Notes: a model not told the origin generated them from the sequence alone. Shown: positions 14,838 to 24,489, counted from the stretch's first letter. The stretch: 64,000 nt of DNA from Streptomyces griseomycini (GCF_014203535.1 NZ_JACHJI010000009.1:248001-312000); one strand, 5' to 3'. Made by a program: numbers and translations.

Positions 14838-16184
14838 ATGAACACAGCGGACCTTGGGCTGCCGGTGGACGTTCCCTCGACGGCGCTCTTCACGGACCAG
14901 TACGAGCTGACGATGCTGCAGGGCGCGCTGCGGGCCGGTACGGCCGGGCGGCGCAGCGTCTTCGAGGTCTTCACCAGGCGGCTGCCCGAGGGGCGCCGCT
15001 ACGGCGTCGTGGGCGGCACCGGACGCGTCCTGGACGCGGTGGAGAACTTCCGCTTCGACGCCGACGTCCTCGGCTTCCTGCGCCGCAAGGGGATCGTCGA
15101 CGAGGAGACGCTGGACTGGCTCGCCTCGTACCGCTTCTCGGGTGACATCTGGGGCTACCCGGAGGGCGAGGTGTACTTCCCGGGCTCGCCGATCATGCGG
15201 GTCGAGGGCAGCTTCGCCGAGTGCGTGCTGCTGGAGACGGTGATCCTGTCGATCCTCAACCACGACTCGGCGATCGCCGCGGCGGCCTCCCGGATGTCGT
15301 CCGCCGCCGGTGACCGGCCGCTGATCGAGATGGGCGCCCGGCGCACCCACGAGCTGGCCGCGGTGGCCGCCGCCCGGGCCGCGTACGTCGGCGGCTTCAC
15401 CTCCACCTCCGACCTGGCGGCCGGCTTCCGCTACAACATCCCGACCGTGGGCACCTCCGCCCACGCCTTCACCCTGCTGCACGACAGCGAGCGGGACGCC
15501 TTCCGGGCCCAGGTGGAGACGCTGGGCCGGGGCACGACGCTGCTCGTGGACACCTACGACGTGGCCGAGGCGGTCCGTACGGCCGTCGAGGTCGCCGGGC
15601 CGGAGCTGGGGGCCGTGCGCATCGACTCCGGTGACCTGCTGCTGGTGGCGCACCGGGTGCGGCAGCAGCTGGACGAGCTGGGCGCCACCGGCACGAGGAT
15701 CCTCGTGACCTCGGACCTGGACGAGTACGCCATCGCCTCGCTGGCGGCGGCGCCCGTGGACGCCTACGGGGTGGGCACCCAGCTGGTGACCGGCTCCGGG
15801 CACCCGACGGCCTCCATGGTCTACAAGCTCGTCGCCCGCGCCGGTTCCGACGACCCCCGGGCGCCGCTGGTGCCGGTGGCGAAGAGGTCCTCCGGCGGCA
15901 AGACCTCCGTCGGCGGCCGGAAGTGGGCCGCCCGGCGGCTGGACGCGTACGGCGTCGCCGAGGCCGAGGTGGTCGGCACCGGCGAGGTGCCCGACGACCT
16001 GGCCGACCGGCAGCTCCTGGTGCAGCTGGTGAAGGGCGGCGAGGTGGTCGCGCGCGAGCCGCTGGACGCGGTCCGCGACCGGCACGTGGCGGCCCGTGCG
16101 GGTCTCCCCCTGTCGGCTACACAGCTCTCCCGGGGGGAACCCGTCATTCCGACGGAGTACGTGCACGGAGGCTCGGGTAGCTAG
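14838..16184 (+). CDS. pncB: Nicotinate phosphoribosyltransferase
   Basis: A 448-residue cytosolic enzyme that converts nicotinic acid and PRPP to NaMN in NAD salvage. Visible motifs are ALFTDQYELTMLQGALRAG at the start, EMGARRTHELAAVAAARAAY, NIPTVGTSAHAFTLLHD, the phosphate loop VRIDSGDLLL, and YGVGTQLVTG. The start ATG 14838 fits the family N-terminus. The nicotinamidase gene pncA follows after 142 bases, giving the two consecutive steps of nicotinamide recycling side by side. Confidence 0.95.
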   Translation: MNTADLGLPVDVPSTALFTDQYELTMLQGALRAGTAGRRSVFEVFTRRLPEGRRYGVVGGTGRVLDAVENFRFDADVLGFLRRKGIVDEETLDWLASYRFSGDIWGYPEGEVYFPGSPIMRVEGSFAECVLLETVILSILNHDSAIAAAASRMSSAAGDRPLIEMGARRTHELAAVAAARAAYVGGFTSTSDLAAGFRYNIPTVGTSAHAFTLLHDSERDAFRAQVETLGRGTTLLVDTYDVAEAVRTAVEVAGPELGAVRIDSGDLLLVAHRVRQQLDELGATGTRILVTSDLDEYAIASLAAAPVDAYGVGTQLVTGSGHPTASMVYKLVARAGSDDPRAPLVPVAKRSSGGKTSVGGRKWAARRLDAYGVAEAEVVGTGEVPDDLADRQLLVQLVKGGEVVAREPLDAVRDRHVAARAGLPLSATQLSRGEPVIPTEYVHGGSGS

Positions 16185-16326
16185 AACGGCATGTGCCGTC
16201 ACGGGCGGGTCAGGACTCCCGCCCTCCCTCCCGTCCCCCCGTCCGCACCGACCGTCGTTCCATAGGCTCGGAGGTTCACCGGCCGGGCCGCTCCCCACCC
16301 GACCCCATAGCCGAAGGACACCGACC

Positions 16327-16914
16327 ATGCGCCGCGCCCTGATCGTCGTCGATGTGCAGAACGACTTCTGCGAGGGAGGCAGCCTCGCGGTGACCGGCGG
16401 CGCCGACGTGGCCGCCGCCATCACCGAGCTGATCGGGCAGGCCCCGGCCGGCTACCGGCACGTGGTGGCCACCCGCGACCACCACATCGCCCCCGGCGGG
16501 CACTTCGCCGACAACCCCGACTACGTCCACTCCTGGCCCGCGCACTGCGTCGCCGGGACCGAGGGCGTCGGCTTCCACCCGAACTTCGCCCCCGCGGTCG
16601 CCTCCGGCGCGGTCGACGCCGTCTTCGACAAGGGGGCGTACGCGGCGGCGTACAGCGGGTTCGAGGGGACCGACGAGAACGGCACGGGCCTGGCCGACTG
16701 GCTGCGGGCCCGGGAGGTCGACGAGGTGGACGTGGTGGGCATCGCCACCGACCACTGCGTGCGCGCCACCGCCCTGGACGCCGCCCGCGAGGGCTTCCGC
16801 ACCCAGGTCCTGCTCGACCTCACCGCCGGGGTGGCCCAGGAGACCACCGAGCGGGCGATCGAGGAGATGCGCGCGGCGGGCGTGGAGCTCTCGGGCAAGC
16901 CGGTCGTCCAGTGA
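16327..16914 (+). CDS. pncA: Nicotinamidase
   Basis: A 195-residue isochorismatase-fold amidase converting nicotinamide to nicotinic acid. The catalytic triad is D9 in IVVDVQNDF, K102 in DKGAY and C144 in ATDHCVRATA; metal ligands are D51 and H53 in TRDHHIAPGGHF plus H73 in WPAHC. Length is typical. The product feeds PncB encoded immediately upstream. By analogy with other PncA enzymes it would also activate pyrazinamide. Confidence 0.95.
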   Translation: MRRALIVVDVQNDFCEGGSLAVTGGADVAAAITELIGQAPAGYRHVVATRDHHIAPGGHFADNPDYVHSWPAHCVAGTEGVGFHPNFAPAVASGAVDAVFDKGAYAAAYSGFEGTDENGTGLADWLRAREVDEVDVVGIATDHCVRATALDAAREGFRTQVLLDLTAGVAQETTERAIEEMRAAGVELSGKPVVQ

Positions 16915-16917
16915 CCG

Positions 16918-17262
16918 TCACGCGGGTGCCGTGGGGCGTCCGAGCAGGGACCTGATCGGACGCCACAGCTCCACGGACGGCGCGGGGCCGGTCAGCACGC
17001 CGCCGCCGGGCGCCGTGCGCCATATCAGGCCGTCGGGGTGGTGCAGCACCGCCGTGATCTCGTCGGGGGTCGGCGGGGCGGCGTTGCCCCGCAGGTAGAC
17101 CGACCGCAGGCCCAGGTTGCGCAGCCTGGTCAGGGCGCGCGCCCGGTTCTGCGCGTGGACGAGCACGCGGACCCCGGCCGGTCCGTCGGCGGCGGGGCTG
17201 GGCAGGTTCAGCGCCACCACCACGGTGCCGTTCGGCAACTTGCAGAAGCCTCCTGCGGCCAT
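16918..17262 (-). CDS. Conserved hypothetical protein of 114 residues
   Basis: I do not recognise a family. The protein is basic in its middle (HAQNRARALTRLRNLGLRSVYLRGN), with TPDEITAVLHHPDGLIWR and a C-terminus SVELWRPIRSLLGRPTAPA. No signal peptide or membrane segment. I prefer ATG 17262, which has GGGGGT about nine bases upstream; ATG 17283 in the same frame would add MTRGYDR. It converges with pncA, with three bases between the stop codons. Confidence 0.7.
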   Translation of the reverse strand: MAAGGFCKLPNGTVVVALNLPSPAADGPAGVRVLVHAQNRARALTRLRNLGLRSVYLRGNAAPPTPDEITAVLHHPDGLIWRTAPGGGVLTGPAPSVELWRPIRSLLGRPTAPA

Positions 17263-17323
17263 GCGGTCATACCCCCGTGTCATCCGGTGTCAATAAGAGA
17301 ACCACAGGACGCACCTAAACACG

Positions 17324-17359
17324 GATCGGCGGCGACCCGCCAGGGGGTCGCCGCCGATC
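17324..17359 (-). terminator. Terminator of the M6 protease gene
   Basis: A 15-bp perfect stem GATCGGCGGCGACCC/GGGTCGCCGCCGATC with a six-base loop lies 26 bases past the protease stop. Confidence 0.85.
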
Positions 17360-17384
17360 ATACTCTGACCTGCGAAGACGCTAT

Positions 17385-19742
17385 TTACCTGCCCGCAGGC
17401 CCGACCTCGAGCTCGATCGTCGAGCCGTCCCGGGCCTCCTTGAGGATCTTGATCTTCGTGTTGGTGTCAGTGATCTTGACGCCACCGGTCGGGTTCGACT
17501 CGTCGTAGTAGTCGTTCGTCCGGTCGTTGAAGACCGACACACCCTTCGACCCCGGGATCCACGTCGCCACGTCCGCCTTGTGCAGCGTCATGCCGTCGGT
17601 GCGGTACTTGCTGAACGGCGCGTCGTAGGTCTGGATGCGGTTGCGCATCAGCGTGCCGTCGGACCACTTCAGCGCGGTCGGGTGCGAGTCGACCGGGAGG
17701 ACCAGGCCGGTGCCCGGGTGCTGGCTGGTGTTGTTGTCCGCCTGGGAGGTGTCCCACTTCCAGATCAGCAGGCCGTTCTGGTACGCGTAGTGCTCGACCC
17801 AGTCCGGGCGGGCCGTGAAGCCGAAGTTGTACGGGCCGACCTCGAGGGTCTTGTCGTACGACACGTACTGGCGGTTCTCGGCGATGTAGTACTGCGCGTA
17901 GTCCTCGGTGAAGGACCCGCCGACGCGGGAGAAGCCGTTCTTCGTCCACGCCTCGTCCGCGGTCTCGGCGTCGTCGGAGAAGACCGGCGCGCCGTCCGCG
18001 GTGACCGTGATCGCGTCGGCCGTGAAGCCCTTGAGGGCCACGCCGCCGTCGGACTGGTAGCGGAAGCGCAGGTCGATCTTCTGGCCCGCGTAGGCGTCGA
18101 GGGAGTACGCGAACTTCTTGTGGCCGTCGAGGGTGCCGTGCAGGGCCGGCTTGTCGGCGGCGTCGCGCGGGATCGGCTGACCGTCCACCGTGCCGTCGAC
18201 GGCGGTCCAGTTGGCGCCGCCGTCGGTGGAGACCTCGGTGTAGAGGTAGTCGTAGTTGGCCTCGATCTCGTACCAGCCGTCGAAGGTCAGCTCGGCCTTC
18301 GACGTGCCGGTCAGGTCGACCGAACGGCTCAGCGTGTTCTTGAGGTTGTCACCGCTGCCGCTCCACCACTGGGTCTCGCCCTGGGCGGGCGGGACGATCT
18401 CGGTGGTGACCGCCTTCTTCGGGAGCTCGACGACCAGCGCCTGCTTGTGCTTGGTGTTGTACTCCGCGAGGCCCAGCTTGTGCCAGGAGTTGACGCCGGC
18501 CTTGGCCGTGTCGTAGTTCAGCCAGCCGAGCTGGAGCTTGTCCCAGGCGGTCATGTCGCCGGGCAGGTCACCGATCTCCTTCTTGCCGGTGCCCAGCCAG
18601 GAGCCGGAGGACATCAGCGTCCAGAAGCCGGTGGAGTTCTCGCCGCCCGCGGTGTCGTAGTGGTCCGGCAGACCGAGGTCGTGGCCGTACTCGTGGGCGA
18701 AGACGCCGAGTCCGCCGTTCTCCGGCTGGACGGTGTAGTCGCCGACCCAGATGCCGGTGGAGCCGATCTGCGCGCCGCCGAGCTTGTTCTGCTCGGGGCC
18801 GGTGGCGCCGGCGTCGGTGCCGAAGGCGTACCAGCGGTGGGCCCAGATCGCGTCCTCGCCCTGGGCGCCGCCGCCGGCGGACTCGTCCTCACCGGCGTGC
18901 ACGATCTGGAAGTGGTCGATGTAGCCGTCGGGCTCGTTGAAGTCGCCGTCGCCGTCGTGGTCGTAGCGGTCCCACTCGTCGAAGCGGGTGACGTCCGCCT
19001 TGATCTGGGCGTCGGTGCGGCCGGCCGCCTTCTGCTGGGCGACCCAGGCGTTCAGGCCGTCGCTGACGACGTTCCACACGCTCGGGCAGTTGGTGTCGCC
19101 GCAGGCGTTGTTGCCGTAACGGGCCTCGTTGTAGGGGACCTTGACCCAGTCGGAGACCTCGCCCTCGACCGAGTAGCGGCCGGAGGACTGCTTCTCGTAG
19201 TACGTCTTGACCGAGTCGACGCCCTTGCCGGACCCGAAGTACAGGTCCTCGAAGTGCTGCTGGTCGTAGTCCTCCTGCCAGGCCGTGGAGTTGTCCTTCT
19301 TGCGGTCCGGCTTGGCGATCTGGTTGTGCAGCGGGCCCGGGGTGCCGCCGTAGCGGCTGTCGATCTGGTCCCCGAACTCGACCAGGATCGTGAAGATCTT
19401 GTCGGTCTTCTCGCGGCCGAGCTCGACGTACTTGGCGTCGCCCTTCCTGCTCTTGAGCTGGACGACCTTCGAGCCGTTCTTCTCCTTCACCTCGGCCTTG
19501 CCGGAGATGACCTGCTTCAGCGCCTCTTCGCGCTGGGCTTCCTGGGTCTTGGAGAGCGGGCCCTCGAGGTCGTGCTCGACGTGGTTGTGCTCCGCCGGGT
19601 CGTGCCGGTCCACGGTGCCGGGCCGGTCGGCCTTGTCGGCCGTGTCGGCCTGGGCCACGGTGAACGCAGAGCAGGTGGCGGTGACCGCCGCGAGGGCCAC
19701 GCCTATCGCGGCCGCTCTGAACGTCCAGGGTCTACTGGTCAC
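17385..19742 (-). CDS. Secreted M6 (immune inhibitor A-like) zinc metalloprotease
   Basis: A 785-residue secreted protein. An export signal covers about residues 1-32 (ending FTVAQADTA). The propeptide region is Lys/Glu rich. The catalytic site is H350-E-Y-G-H354 in GVFAHEYGHDLGLPDHYD, with D360 as in M6 peptidases, and DHDGDGDFNEPDGYID (261-276) looks like a calcium loop. The C-terminal third resembles the immune-inhibitor A beta-domains (FDGWYEIEANYDYLYTEVS). It probably digests extracellular protein. GTG 19742 is preceded by GGAGGGG at seven bases. It is transcribed alone and has a possible operator upstream. Confidence 0.92.
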   Translation of the reverse strand: MTSRPWTFRAAAIGVALAAVTATCSAFTVAQADTADKADRPGTVDRHDPAEHNHVEHDLEGPLSKTQEAQREEALKQVISGKAEVKEKNGSKVVQLKSRKGDAKYVELGREKTDKIFTILVEFGDQIDSRYGGTPGPLHNQIAKPDRKKDNSTAWQEDYDQQHFEDLYFGSGKGVDSVKTYYEKQSSGRYSVEGEVSDWVKVPYNEARYGNNACGDTNCPSVWNVVSDGLNAWVAQQKAAGRTDAQIKADVTRFDEWDRYDHDGDGDFNEPDGYIDHFQIVHAGEDESAGGGAQGEDAIWAHRWYAFGTDAGATGPEQNKLGGAQIGSTGIWVGDYTVQPENGGLGVFAHEYGHDLGLPDHYDTAGGENSTGFWTLMSSGSWLGTGKKEIGDLPGDMTAWDKLQLGWLNYDTAKAGVNSWHKLGLAEYNTKHKQALVVELPKKAVTTEIVPPAQGETQWWSGSGDNLKNTLSRSVDLTGTSKAELTFDGWYEIEANYDYLYTEVSTDGGANWTAVDGTVDGQPIPRDAADKPALHGTLDGHKKFAYSLDAYAGQKIDLRFRYQSDGGVALKGFTADAITVTADGAPVFSDDAETADEAWTKNGFSRVGGSFTEDYAQYYIAENRQYVSYDKTLEVGPYNFGFTARPDWVEHYAYQNGLLIWKWDTSQADNNTSQHPGTGLVLPVDSHPTALKWSDGTLMRNRIQTYDAPFSKYRTDGMTLHKADVATWIPGSKGVSVFNDRTNDYYDESNPTGGVKITDTNTKIKILKEARDGSTIELEVGPAGR

Positions 19743-20159
19743 TTGATGTCCCCTCCCGCGTTCGTGCGCGCGGCCGAGTAGGGTCCGTTGATGGAGGGCC
19801 CGCGTCGCACGTGATCAACGCGTGTAGTCAAGTGACCACATTTGACTAGAGGTTCGACAGAAAAAACAGACCTTGACTTGAACAGTTCAATCACGTTATG
19901 CGGAGGCCGCGTCCGCTTTCCGGACACATCCGTGCGGATCCGAGGATGCGGGACATGCCCGCGCGGACCCGGACGGGCGCGCATATGCGCCCGCCATGTG
20001 GACACCGTGAATCCGTGCGCCCCCCGTGCATCGGACCTGTCGGTTAGGTCACGCTTACTGTCCGTTCCCCTCGGGCACGCTCGCGGTTAGAGTCGTCCGG
20101 TGGAACGCCCTTGAGCCGGTGGAAAGCCAGGCCGACACCCCCCGACTTCCTAGGACACG
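19743..20159. promoter_or_regulatory. Promoter region between the M6 protease and the small membrane protein, with inverted repeat
   Basis: No gene is supported in these 417 bases. At 19826-19847 AGTCAA and TTGACT form an inverted repeat with ten bases between, about 85 bases upstream of the protease start, suitable for a repressor. A locally AT-richer segment (19855-19900) with TTGACTTGAAC-like sequence is unusual here and may hold the protease promoter. Position of any transcription start is inferred. Confidence 0.4.
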
Positions 20160-20438
20160 ATGGCCATGCCCCGTCCGACTGTCGCTCAGCTCGCTTACGG
20201 TTCGTGCACCGTGGTCTTCTCGACCTTCGCCATGCTGCTGGTGTCACGGACGGGTTCGGCCGTGGGCATCGCCCTCGTCGCCGTCGTGGCGCTCGGCCTC
20301 GGACTGCTGGTGGCCATGACGGTCCCGCCCTCCGGGTCCCGCCCCGCCGCGGCGCGGCAGCCCGCTCCCCCGGAGCCGGTACGGGCCACCGTCCCCTCTG
20401 CGGCCCACGAGCCGGTGCGGGAGCGGGCGGCGTCCTGA
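20160..20438 (+). CDS. Small membrane protein of unknown function
   Basis: A 92-residue protein with two hydrophobic segments (about residues 10-30 and 33-52) followed by a Pro/Ala/Arg-rich tail. I do not recognise a family. ATG 20160 has AGGA five bases upstream; an alternative ATG lies two codons further. It converges with the RDD gene, with 39 bases between. The C-terminal tail is probably cytoplasmic and disordered. Confidence 0.65.
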   Translation: MAMPRPTVAQLAYGSCTVVFSTFAMLLVSRTGSAVGIALVAVVALGLGLLVAMTVPPSGSRPAAARQPAPPEPVRATVPSAAHEPVRERAAS

Positions 20439-20477
20439 CCGGGCGGTCCCGTCCGGTGCGCGTCGGTCCGGTGCGCG

Positions 20478-21200
20478 TCAACTCGTGCTGACGACCACCG
20501 TTCTGGCGGCCTTGTCGTGCAGGCCCTGTCTGTAGGGCCGGTCGAAGAAGCTCCAGCCGCCGGAGATCGCGGTCCAGACGCAGGCGCAGCAGAACGCGAA
20601 CGGCAGCCACAGCACGGCCGCGCGGATCAGCGCGGTCTGTCCGGAGGGGGTGGCGCCGTCGTCGAGGTTGGCCACCCGCAGCTTCAGCCACTTCTTGCCC
20701 AGGGTCTGGCCGGAGCGGTTGATCATGAAGGTGTCGTAGGCGACGTAGAGGACGGCGGCGATGAGGGACTGCCAGAAGGAGTTGCCGACGTTGATCTCAC
20801 CGCCGTCGACGTCGTACTCGCTGACCCCGAACGGCCAGGTGAGCAGCCAGACGACGATGCCCACGAGGACCATGTCGATGATGCGGGCGAGCGTGCGCCT
20901 GCCGCTGTCGGCGAGCGGGGGCATGCCGGCGAGGGGGTCGGCGGGACCCTGTCCGCCGCCGTAGGGACCACCGCCGCCGTACGGGCCACCGCCCCCGCCG
21001 TAGGGACCGCCACCGCCGTACGGGTCGCCGCCTCCCGGGTACGGCGGGGGCCGGCTGCCGTACGGGGTGTCGTACGGAGAGCCCTCTCCCGGTGTCCCGG
21101 GGCCGCCGGTGCCTCCGGGGCCGCCCGGCGGAGGCTGCTTCCTGAACGGGTCGTCGTCCGGCGGCTGCTGGCCGGAGCCGGAGGGCGGTTCGGTGCTCAT
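20478..21200 (-). CDS. RDD-family membrane protein with Gly-Tyr-Pro repeats
   Basis: A 240-residue protein. Residues 1-95 are low-complexity: a Pro/Gly opening, then four PYGGGG-type repeats (DNA 20960-21030 is a matching tandem array). Residues from about 100 form the RDD domain: GRRTLARIIDMVLVGIVVWL (R..D), TFMINRSGQTLGKKWLKLRV, and FDRPYRQGLHDKAARTVVV. RDD proteins are small membrane proteins, some implicated in ion or compatible-solute transport; function here is unknown. The next gene upstream encodes a second RDD protein, so the pair is probably one unit. Confidence 0.88.
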   Translation of the reverse strand: MSTEPPSGSGQQPPDDDPFRKQPPPGGPGGTGGPGTPGEGSPYDTPYGSRPPPYPGGGDPYGGGGPYGGGGGPYGGGGPYGGGQGPADPLAGMPPLADSGRRTLARIIDMVLVGIVVWLLTWPFGVSEYDVDGGEINVGNSFWQSLIAAVLYVAYDTFMINRSGQTLGKKWLKLRVANLDDGATPSGQTALIRAAVLWLPFAFCCACVWTAISGGWSFFDRPYRQGLHDKAARTVVVSTS

Positions 21201-21284
21201 GGCCCGAGTCGACCGCGAACCCCCCGGCCCCGCATCCGGCGAGCGGCCGTCCGGAGTACCGGTGTTCCCGGGCGGTGCGGGCCG

Positions 21285-22796
21285 TCAGCCCGCCACGAAC
21301 GTGTGCGCGGCCTTGTCGTGCCAGCACTGGCGCCAGGGCTTGTCGAACAGGCACCACAGGACGCCGACGACACCGACGACGAGGAGGCCGGGGACGCTGT
21401 AGACGAGCCAGCGGCGCAGGGCCGCGCCGAACTCCGGCGCCTCGTGCCCCTCGATGTCCCGCACCTCGATGCCCATCAGCTTCTTGCCCAGGGTGCGGCC
21501 CCACTTGACGGTGGGCAGCACCTCGCAGAGGACACCGGCGAGGAGGAGGACGGCGAGGACGATGCCGAGGTACACCGAGGTCGTGCCGTCGAGCAGCCAG
21601 ACCGTGACGGTCTCGCCGGACAGCTTGGCCGCGTCGATCTTCGCGTCGACGTGGTCCACCGCCCTGGCGCCCAGCGGTACGGCCGCCACGGCCGTGACGC
21701 CGCCGAGCACGACGGTGTCCAGCAGCCGCGCGACCAGCCGCTTGCCGAGCGCCGCGGGCCGGGCCGCGGCCTGCCGCCGGGCGGCGGCCTGGAACGGGTC
21801 CTCGACCGGCGGCTTCCACGGCGCGACCGGCGGCTCCTCGCCGCCCGCGAGCCGGTGCACCTGCTGCGCCCAGGAGGCCTGACCGCCGCCGGGACCGCTC
21901 GTCAGCGGCGCGCCGGGGGTGGTCGGAGCGGTCTGCTGAGGAACGGTCGGGGCGGTCTGCGGGGGGACGGCCGGGGCGATCTGCTGCGGACCGGACGGCG
22001 CCGTGGGGGCGGCCGCGGCGGCACGGGCGGCGGCCGCCTTCCCGGCCCCGAACCCGGGCCCCTGGGAAGCGGCGGACCCCGCCGGGGCGCCCGCGCCCGG
22101 CCCACCCGGTCCAGCGGCCCCTTGGGCCCCGGCGCCTGCGCCCGCACCGGAGGGCGCCGTCCCCCCGCCCGGCGCGGTCGTGCGCGGGGTGACGGCCCGG
22201 AAGGTCATGGTGCCCTCGTCCCGGAGGTCTCCCCCGGAGGCGTCGGCCGGGGCGGCCGCCGTCTGCCGGGGCTCCGCCGTCGGCCTGCGGAACACGAAGG
22301 TGCCGTCCGGAACCGCCGCACCCGCCTCCGGCCGGTCCGTGCCCGTCCCCGCGGACGCCGTGCCCGTCCCCGCGGACGCCGTGTCCGTCCCCGCGGGCGC
22401 CGCCTCCGGTCCGGGGGCGTGCGGGACCCTCGGGTCGGCGCCCCAGGAGATCCTGCGGTCCCGGTCGCCGCCGAAGCCGGACTGGCGGGAGCGGTCGGCG
22501 CCCCAGGCCGAGGCGGGTTCGGGCCGGCTGCCGTGCTGCGACTCGGCCGGGGAGGCGGCCGGTTCGTCGACCGGGTCCTCGTCGAAGAAGTGCGGGCCGG
22601 TCTCCTCGACGGAGGGCTGCGCCGGGCGCACACCGGGCGGCGGGACGAGCGGCTCGCCGTCCTTGGGCGCCGGACGGCTCGTGCCCGGTACCCAGGCGGC
22701 ACCGTTCCAGTACCGGACATATCCAGGAATGGACGGGTCCGGGTAATACCCTTCGCGGGGCGTGTCGTCGCCGGGGGCCGGGGGTGGGGCGCTCAT
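21285..22796 (-). CDS. DUF2510 plus RDD-family membrane protein with long disordered linker
   Basis: A 503-residue protein. Residues 15-40 (GYYPDPSIPGYVRYWNGAAW) form a DUF2510 segment, a short Trp-containing module typical of actinobacterial membrane proteins. Then comes about 290 residues rich in Pro, Ala, Gly and Thr with a repeated AGT(D)TASAGTGTASAGTGT tract. The C-terminus is an RDD domain: LGKRLVARLLDTVVLGGVTA, KWGRTLGKKLMGIEVRD and FDKPWRQCWHDKAAHTFVAG. It shares that last motif with its downstream RDD neighbour. ATG 22796 starts MSAPPPAPGDD. Function unknown. Confidence 0.88.
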   Translation of the reverse strand: MSAPPPAPGDDTPREGYYPDPSIPGYVRYWNGAAWVPGTSRPAPKDGEPLVPPPGVRPAQPSVEETGPHFFDEDPVDEPAASPAESQHGSRPEPASAWGADRSRQSGFGGDRDRRISWGADPRVPHAPGPEAAPAGTDTASAGTGTASAGTGTDRPEAGAAVPDGTFVFRRPTAEPRQTAAAPADASGGDLRDEGTMTFRAVTPRTTAPGGGTAPSGAGAGAGAQGAAGPGGPGAGAPAGSAASQGPGFGAGKAAAARAAAAAPTAPSGPQQIAPAVPPQTAPTVPQQTAPTTPGAPLTSGPGGGQASWAQQVHRLAGGEEPPVAPWKPPVEDPFQAAARRQAAARPAALGKRLVARLLDTVVLGGVTAVAAVPLGARAVDHVDAKIDAAKLSGETVTVWLLDGTTSVYLGIVLAVLLLAGVLCEVLPTVKWGRTLGKKLMGIEVRDIEGHEAPEFGAALRRWLVYSVPGLLVVGVVGVLWCLFDKPWRQCWHDKAAHTFVAG

Positions 22797-22957
22797 GTCC
22801 GTCGTCCCGTATCTGCTCGAGGGGTGGGTCGGGGGGAACCACATCTATCAGACGGGCGCGGACCTGACCGCCCGTCCGGCCGGACCCACCCCTTTCGGGC
22901 ACCGTTGTGGTACCCGGCGAAAGGTTTTCCGGGAAGCCGCGCGCGGTGCGGGGGGGG

Positions 22958-24379
22958 TCAGAAGAGCTTGCCCGGGTTCAGGAGGTTCAGCGGGTCGAAG
23001 GCCTGTTTGACGGCCCGCTGCATCTCCACCCCCACCGGGCCGATCTCGCGCGCCAGCCACTCCTTCTTCAGGACGCCCACGCCGTGCTCGCCGGTGATGG
23101 TGCCGCCGAGCTCCAGGCCGAGCGCCATGATCTCGTCGAAGGACTCCCGGGCCCGCCGCGACTCCTCCGGGTCCGTGGCGTCGAAGCAGACCGTCGGGTG
23201 GGTGTTGCCGTCGCCCGCGTGGGCGACGACGCCGATGGTGAGCCGGTGCTTCTCGGCGATCCGCTCGACGCCGTCGATGAGTTCGCCGAGCCGGGAGCGG
23301 GGCACGCACACGTCGTCGATCATCGTCGTGCCCTTGACCGCCTCGAGGGCGACCAGGGACAGCCGCCGTGCCTGGAGCAGCAGTTCGGACTCGGCGGCGT
23401 CCTCGGCCGGCACGACCTGGGTGGCGCCGGCGGCCTCGCACAGCGCGCCGACGGCGGCGAGGTCGGCGGCCGGGTCGGTGGTGTCGAAGGCGGCGAGCAG
23501 CAGGGCCTCGGTGGACTCCGGCAGGCCCATGCGGGCCGTGTCGTTGACGGCCTTGACCGTCGTGCGGTCCATGAGTTCGAGCAGGGAGGGGACGTGTCCG
23601 CCGGCCATGATGCGGCACACGGCGTCGCAGGCGGCGGCCCCGGAGGCGAACTCGGCGGCCAGCACCAGTTGCTCGGGGGGTTTGGGCCGGAGCGCGAGGA
23701 CCGCGCGGACGACGATGCCGAGGGAGCCCTCGGAGCCGACGAACAGGCGGGTCAGGTCGTATCCGGCGACGCCCTTGGCGGTGCGGCGGCCGGTGGACAT
23801 CAGCCGGCCGTCGGCGAGGACGACGTCCAGTCCGAGCACGTACTCGGCCGTCACCCCGTACTTCACGCAGCACAGCCCGCCCGACGCGGTGCCGATGTTG
23901 CCGCCGATGGTGCACGTCTCCCAGCTGGAGGGGTCCGGCGGGTAGGCGAGGCCGTGTTCGCCGACGGCGCGGGAGAGGGTGGCGTTGACGACGCCGGGTT
24001 CGACGACGGCGATCCGGTCGACCGGGTTGATCTCCAGGATGCGGTCCATCTTCGTCAGGGAGAGCACGATGCAGCCGTCGGCGGCGTTGGCGGCGCCGGA
24101 CAGGCCGGTGCGGGCGCCCTGCGGGACGACGGGGACCCGGAGCTCGGTGGCGGTGCGCATGACGTGCTGGACCTGCTCGACCGTGCGGGGCAGGACGACC
24201 ACGGCGGGGCTGCCGGCCGGGCAGAAGCTCGCCATGTCGTGGGCGTAGGAGGCCGTGACGTCGGGGTCGGTGAGGACGGCCTCGGGGGGCAGGCCGCCGA
24301 GCAGCCGGTCGACGAGGGGGCCGGCCGTCACCGTGCCCTCGCCGCGGTCTTCGTCGCGTCGCGCTTCGATACGGCTCAT
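22958..24379 (-). CDS. FAD-linked oxidase (glycolate/D-lactate dehydrogenase type)
   Basis: A 473-residue flavoprotein. The PCMH-type FAD-binding domain shows VPVVPQGARTGLSGAANA and WETCTIGGNIGTASGG, and the C-terminal FAD-linked oxidase domain ends GTITGEHGVGVLKKEWLAR, the signature of GlcD/D-lactate dehydrogenases that oxidise 2-hydroxy acids. Neither GlcE nor the iron-sulfur GlcF subunit is adjacent, so it may work alone. Start choice is uncertain: ATG 24379 lacks a ribosome site, while GTG 24331 (VTAGPLVDRLL) has GAGG six bases ahead and would give 457 residues. Confidence 0.88.
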   Translation of the reverse strand: MSRIEARRDEDRGEGTVTAGPLVDRLLGGLPPEAVLTDPDVTASYAHDMASFCPAGSPAVVVLPRTVEQVQHVMRTATELRVPVVPQGARTGLSGAANAADGCIVLSLTKMDRILEINPVDRIAVVEPGVVNATLSRAVGEHGLAYPPDPSSWETCTIGGNIGTASGGLCCVKYGVTAEYVLGLDVVLADGRLMSTGRRTAKGVAGYDLTRLFVGSEGSLGIVVRAVLALRPKPPEQLVLAAEFASGAAACDAVCRIMAGGHVPSLLELMDRTTVKAVNDTARMGLPESTEALLLAAFDTTDPAADLAAVGALCEAAGATQVVPAEDAAESELLLQARRLSLVALEAVKGTTMIDDVCVPRSRLGELIDGVERIAEKHRLTIGVVAHAGDGNTHPTVCFDATDPEESRRARESFDEIMALGLELGGTITGEHGVGVLKKEWLAREIGPVGVEMQRAVKQAFDPLNLLNPGKLF

Positions 24380-24489
24380 GATCACAGCGTCGCACCGGGG
24401 GCCATCGGTGTGAACCCCGCGTACGGCAGCCGCGTCACGCCGGAGTGTGTTCATCGTACGAACGCGGGGTGTGGCACACAGTGGGCGCC

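Noticed and set aside
20797..23945. Long frames covering the RDD and oxidase genes on the opposite or shifted frame
   Set aside because: Pro/Arg/Ala-rich composition without family motifs; the RDD and FAD-oxidase motifs are in the other frame.
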